A stretch of 7,742 nucleotides of DNA from Candidatus Babelota bacterium (GTDB lineage: Bacteria > Babelota > Babeliae > Babelales > JAUPTZ01), in contig JAUPVI010000046.1 of NCBI GenBank assembly GCA_030917105.1, positions 1 through 7,742 of the forward strand, given 5' to 3'. Below, piece by piece: positions 5,166-7,742 of the stretch (position 1 is the first letter of the stretch; every line of letters begins with the position of its first letter). The notes below the pieces were generated by a model, which worked only from the letters and a program-made list of their open reading frames with translations, was not told where the DNA came from and did no database searches. The translations under genes and the position numbers were made by a program.

Positions 5166-7076
5166 CTATTTTTTCTCGTCGGCGATTTCGCCTTCTTCGG
5201 CAGCGTCGTCAGACTTATCATCCGCTTTTTTGGCGTCTTTGTCAGCCTCGCCAGTGTCGGCTGCAGCTTCTTCCTGCTTGTACATCGCTTCGCCAACTTT
5301 GGTGAGCTTATCAGAAAGATCAGAAGTGAGCTTCTTCAAGTCTTCGGCATCAGCATCAGATTCGCCCAGCTTATCCTTGAGGGCCTTCACAGCTTCCTCA
5401 ACAGTCTTCTTGGTCTCATCATCTACTTTGCCCTCAGCATCCTTCAAAGCTTTTTCTGCAGTGTACACCATGGTGTCAGCCTGGTTGCGTGCTTCGACAG
5501 CTTCTTTCTTCTTCTTATCTTCCTCAGCGTGCGCTTCGGCATCAGCTTGCATTTTCTTAATCTCGTCATCTGAAAGATTTGCGGAGTTCTGAATCGTAAT
5601 GTTTTGCTCTTTATTAGTGGCCTTATCTTTGGCTGTCACCGAAACAATACCATTCGCATCAATCGAGTAAGTTACTTCAATTTGCGGCACACCGCGCGGA
5701 GCTGGTGGAATTCCATCCAATATAAAGCGACCCAGAACCTTGTTGTCGTTAGCCATTTCGCGCTCACCTTGCAGCACCACAACTTCTACAGAGTTTTGGT
5801 TATCGCTCGCGGTTGAAAATACTTGAGTCTTGCTAGTCGGAATAGTAGTATTGCGCTCAATCAAACGAGTCATCACACCACCCATGGTTTCAATACCCAG
5901 CGAAAGTGGAGTTACATCCAGGAGCAATACGTCTTTGACGTCTCCACCAAGTACGCCACCCTGAATCGCAGCACCAATAGCGACTACTTCGTCTGGATTC
6001 ACACCTTGGAGTAATTTTTTGCCAAAGAATTCTTCAACTTTCTTTTGTACTAATGGCATGCGAGTCATGCCGCCAACCAAGATAATTTCGTTAATGTCTT
6101 CTTTTTTAAGGCCAGCATCTTTCAAGGCAGCCTCACATGGCTTGAGTGAGTTCTCAACAAGCTCACCAACTAGCTCTTCGAGTTTGGCGCGCGTGAGCGT
6201 GAGGTTCATATGCTTTGGGCCAGACGCATCGGCGGTAATAAATGGAATGTTAATTTCCGATTCTTGTGTAGTTGAGAGCTCAATCTTGGCTTTTTCGGCG
6301 GCTTCTTTAAGGCGCTGCATGGCCGCCTTATCACTCTTAAGGTCGATCCCCTGATCTTTGTTAAACTCTTCAACCAACCAGTTGATAATCGTGTTATCAA
6401 AGTCGTCACCACCCAGATGCGTATCGCCGTTGGTGGACTTTACTTCAAAAACTCCGTCGCCGAGCTCAAGTACGGAAACGTCGAATGTACCGCCACCAAG
6501 ATCATATACAACAATCTTTTCTTCCTTCTTTTTATCTAAGCCATAGGCTAGAGCAGCAGCGGTTGGCTCGTTGATAATGCGTTTTACTTCTAGCCCAGCA
6601 ATCTTACCCGCATCTTTAGTAGCCTGGCGCTGTGCGTCGTTAAAGTAAGCTGGAACAGTGATTACCGCTTCGGTCACCGGCTGGCCAAGATACTTTTCAG
6701 CATCAGCCTTGAGCTTAGAAAGAATCATGGCTGAAACTTCTTCAGGTGTGTAATCCTTATCGCCCATCTTCACTTTTACGTGACCATCTGCCTTCACAAT
6801 TTCATACGGCATCAGTTCCATATCGCGCTTAATTTCTGGGTCATCAATGGTGCGACCAATCAGACGTTTTACAGAAAAGATGGTGTTATCAGGGTTCATC
6901 ACTGCCTGACGCTTGGCGACTTGTCCGGCAAGACGTTCACCGTTCTTGTTCACTGCAACAATTGATGGAGTCGTACGCGCCCCTTCAATATTTGTAATAA
7001 CAGTTGGGTCTCCCCCTTCCATAACGGCCATTGCCGAGTTTGTAGTTCCAAGATCAATTCCGATTATCTTACTCAT
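5166..7076 (-). CDS. dnaK: Hsp70 chaperone DnaK
   Basis: Full-length Hsp70 of 636 residues (E. coli DnaK is 638). It binds exposed hydrophobic peptides in an ATP-dependent cycle driven by DnaJ and GrpE in the cytoplasm. The nucleotide-binding domain begins with IGIDLGTTNS at 5–14 and includes NEPTAAALAYGL and the second phosphate motif DLGGGTFDVS. The linker VLLLDVTPLSLG follows at about 380. Next come the beta substrate-binding domain, a charged helical lid, and an acidic Ala/Asp/Glu-rich tail ending EEGEIADEKK, similar in kind to the EEVD-like end of bacterial DnaK. The ATG overlaps the preceding gene's TAA by one base (TAATG) and has AAAGGAG at 7084–7090, the best ribosome binding site of the operon, in line with high expression. 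No truncation or missing key residue was seen. Confidence 0.99.
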   Translation of the reverse strand: MSKIIGIDLGTTNSAMAVMEGGDPTVITNIEGARTTPSIVAVNKNGERLAGQVAKRQAVMNPDNTIFSVKRLIGRTIDDPEIKRDMELMPYEIVKADGHVKVKMGDKDYTPEEVSAMILSKLKADAEKYLGQPVTEAVITVPAYFNDAQRQATKDAGKIAGLEVKRIINEPTAAALAYGLDKKKEEKIVVYDLGGGTFDVSVLELGDGVFEVKSTNGDTHLGGDDFDNTIINWLVEEFNKDQGIDLKSDKAAMQRLKEAAEKAKIELSTTQESEINIPFITADASGPKHMNLTLTRAKLEELVGELVENSLKPCEAALKDAGLKKEDINEIILVGGMTRMPLVQKKVEEFFGKKLLQGVNPDEVVAIGAAIQGGVLGGDVKDVLLLDVTPLSLGIETMGGVMTRLIERNTTIPTSKTQVFSTASDNQNSVEVVVLQGEREMANDNKVLGRFILDGIPPAPRGVPQIEVTYSIDANGIVSVTAKDKATNKEQNITIQNSANLSDDEIKKMQADAEAHAEEDKKKKEAVEARNQADTMVYTAEKALKDAEGKVDDETKKTVEEAVKALKDKLGESDADAEDLKKLTSDLSDKLTKVGEAMYKQEEAAADTGEADKDAKKADDKSDDAAEEGEIADEKK

Positions 7077-7456
7077 TATTTTTCTCCTTTCATTAACTTT
7101 TTTAGCTTTTGCTGGTTTTCCATATTTGGATTTTTTTCATATTCTCGCATTACTGATTGCAGCTTTTTATCGTGAACACCCCCTTGAGTTTCTTCTGCAA
7201 AATATGCTTCCCATGCTCGCTTCTCCTGCCATTTCACTATCGTCAGATATCTGACAAAATCAATCCCCACTGCAAGGGCACATATACGTAATATCGTGGG
7301 CTCTCCTGAATATAAGCCTAGGAACAGAACCGCTGAATACCATGCACCCCTTATAAGATATATCTTTATTTTTGATGCATTTGGATTAAAGCGATTGTAT
7401 CCCGGTGGTACATTTAGGGCTACTAGAGCGGTTGCAAGCTGTTTAATATCAGACAT
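7076..7456 (-). CDS. two-helix membrane protein between grpE and dnaK
   Basis: Unrecognised protein of 126 residues from the ATG at 7456. A GTG at 7459 would add one residue, but AGGAG at 7464–7468 sits 7 nt from the ATG and only 4 nt from the GTG, so the ATG is preferred. In the one-residue-longer numbering, about 30 polar residues precede two hydrophobic segments at about 31–51 and 55–75, which form a helical hairpin. After this comes a charged, Lys/Glu-rich helical tail of about 50 residues that could form a coiled coil. Both ends are probably cytoplasmic. It overlaps the end of grpE by 8 nt and the dnaK start by 1 nt, so it is firmly embedded in the chaperone operon. A role in recruiting the Hsp70 system to the membrane is a guess from location only. 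Confidence 0.8.
   Translation of the reverse strand: MSDIKQLATALVALNVPPGYNRFNPNASKIKIYLIRGAWYSAVLFLGLYSGEPTILRICALAVGIDFVRYLTIVKWQEKRAWEAYFAEETQGGVHDKKLQSVMREYEKNPNMENQQKLKKLMKGEK
7084..7090 (-). promoter_or_regulatory. strong ribosome binding site of dnaK
   Basis: AAAGGAG on the minus strand, 7 nt before the dnaK ATG. It lies inside the last codons of the upstream membrane protein gene. It is the strongest Shine-Dalgarno sequence in the operon and would let dnaK be translated more than its neighbours. Confidence 0.8.
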
Positions 7457-7742
7457 CACTCAACTCCTGTGGTGGGCTCTTAACTTCTTGAGTGAGATCA
7501 TTATGGTGCCCAGAGCTCACACGCACCGTAGCCGGCCGAACAACTCTGCCCGCTATCTTGTAGCCTGGAAGCGTTGTCTCGAGAACCATTCCTTCTGGCT
7601 GCTCACTCTCAACGCGCTCAATTGCCTCGTGTTCGGCTGCATTAAAATCCTGACCGGCCGGATCAAACTTACTTACGCCCATATCATCAAGAATCTGCTC
7701 AAGCTGACTACCGACATAGCTCATTCCCTGCGCCCAGGGGTC
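7449..7742 (-). CDS. grpE: GrpE nucleotide exchange factor, C-terminal part
   Basis: The frame is open to the window edge, giving 97 visible residues; the N-terminal coiled coil and start lie outside. GrpE releases ADP from DnaK. The visible part begins DPWAQGM, continues with a segment carrying QLEQILDDMGV and a DPAGQDFNAAEHEAI stretch matching the GrpE signature (DP-x-G-x-x-F-x-x-x-x-HEA), then VES and a beta domain with PGYKIAGRVVRPATVRVS, which corresponds to the GrpE GY-x-x-x-x-R-x-x-RPA-x-V-x-V motif. Typical GrpE is about 180–200 residues, so roughly half is present. An ATG at 7724 is internal, because family similarity extends upstream of it. The gene ends TGA and overlaps the next gene by 8 nt. 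Confidence 0.95.
   Translation of the reverse strand, partial: DPWAQGMSYVGSQLEQILDDMGVSKFDPAGQDFNAAEHEAIERVESEQPEGMVLETTLPGYKIAGRVVRPATVRVSSGHHNDLTQEVKSPPQELSDV

Noticed and set aside
5146..5592. Plus-strand open frame of 148 codons opposite the end of dnaK
   Set aside because: Its Ser/Ala-rich product is the mirror of the Lys/Glu/Asp/Ala-rich dnaK tail, it has no recognisable domain, and it is fully opposite a certain gene.
6019..6354. Plus-strand open frame of 111 codons opposite dnaK
   Set aside because: Low-complexity Ser/Phe translation, no ribosome binding site of note, antisense to a highly conserved coding region.

Overview
The window looks like a chromosomal segment from a small-genome Candidate Phyla Radiation (Patescibacteria) bacterium, most likely Saccharibacteria-like. 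This is inferred from very tight gene packing, a grpE–dnaK–dnaJ cluster interleaved with small unfamiliar membrane proteins, a Mur ligase with a reduced N-terminus, and several lysine-rich C-termini. TGA is used as a stop in at least three genes (grpE, the 108-codon membrane gene and the NYN gene), which argues against the Gracilibacteria/SR1 code. No mobile element, CRISPR array, tRNA or rRNA was seen.

Right part (2755–7742, minus strand, read right to left): one compact operon, grpE (5' end outside the window) – two-helix membrane protein – dnaK – short family I inorganic pyrophosphatase – small membrane protein with a TTG start – NYN-domain putative ribonuclease – zinc-finger-less dnaJ. 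Neighbouring genes overlap by 1–8 nt or are separated by at most 6 nt, so translation is probably coupled throughout. GrpE, DnaK and DnaJ form the Hsp70 folding cycle. The pyrophosphatase, the NYN protein and the two membrane proteins are passengers whose link to protein quality control is only suggested by position.

Middle (2102–2760): a single plus-strand gene with its own near-consensus sigma70 promoter, a good ribosome binding site and an intrinsic terminator whose loop contains the stop codon. Its product has the layout of a HAD-superfamily 5'-nucleotidase-like protein, but the catalytic aspartates of motifs I and IV appear to be replaced. It is richer in G+C than dnaK by hand count. A divergent minus-strand promoter element places the start of a membrane protein gene (1574–2101) almost at the transcription start, suggesting a leaderless mRNA.

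Left part (1–2101, minus strand): the lysine-tailed multi-pass membrane protein, then a 175-nt non-coding stretch with a good promoter followed by a terminator-like hairpin, then a MurF-like ligase. It lacks the usual N-terminal UDP-substrate domain and apparently the lysine that is carbamylated in Mur ligases. The start of a further gene runs off the left edge. This part probably concerns the cell envelope and peptidoglycan.
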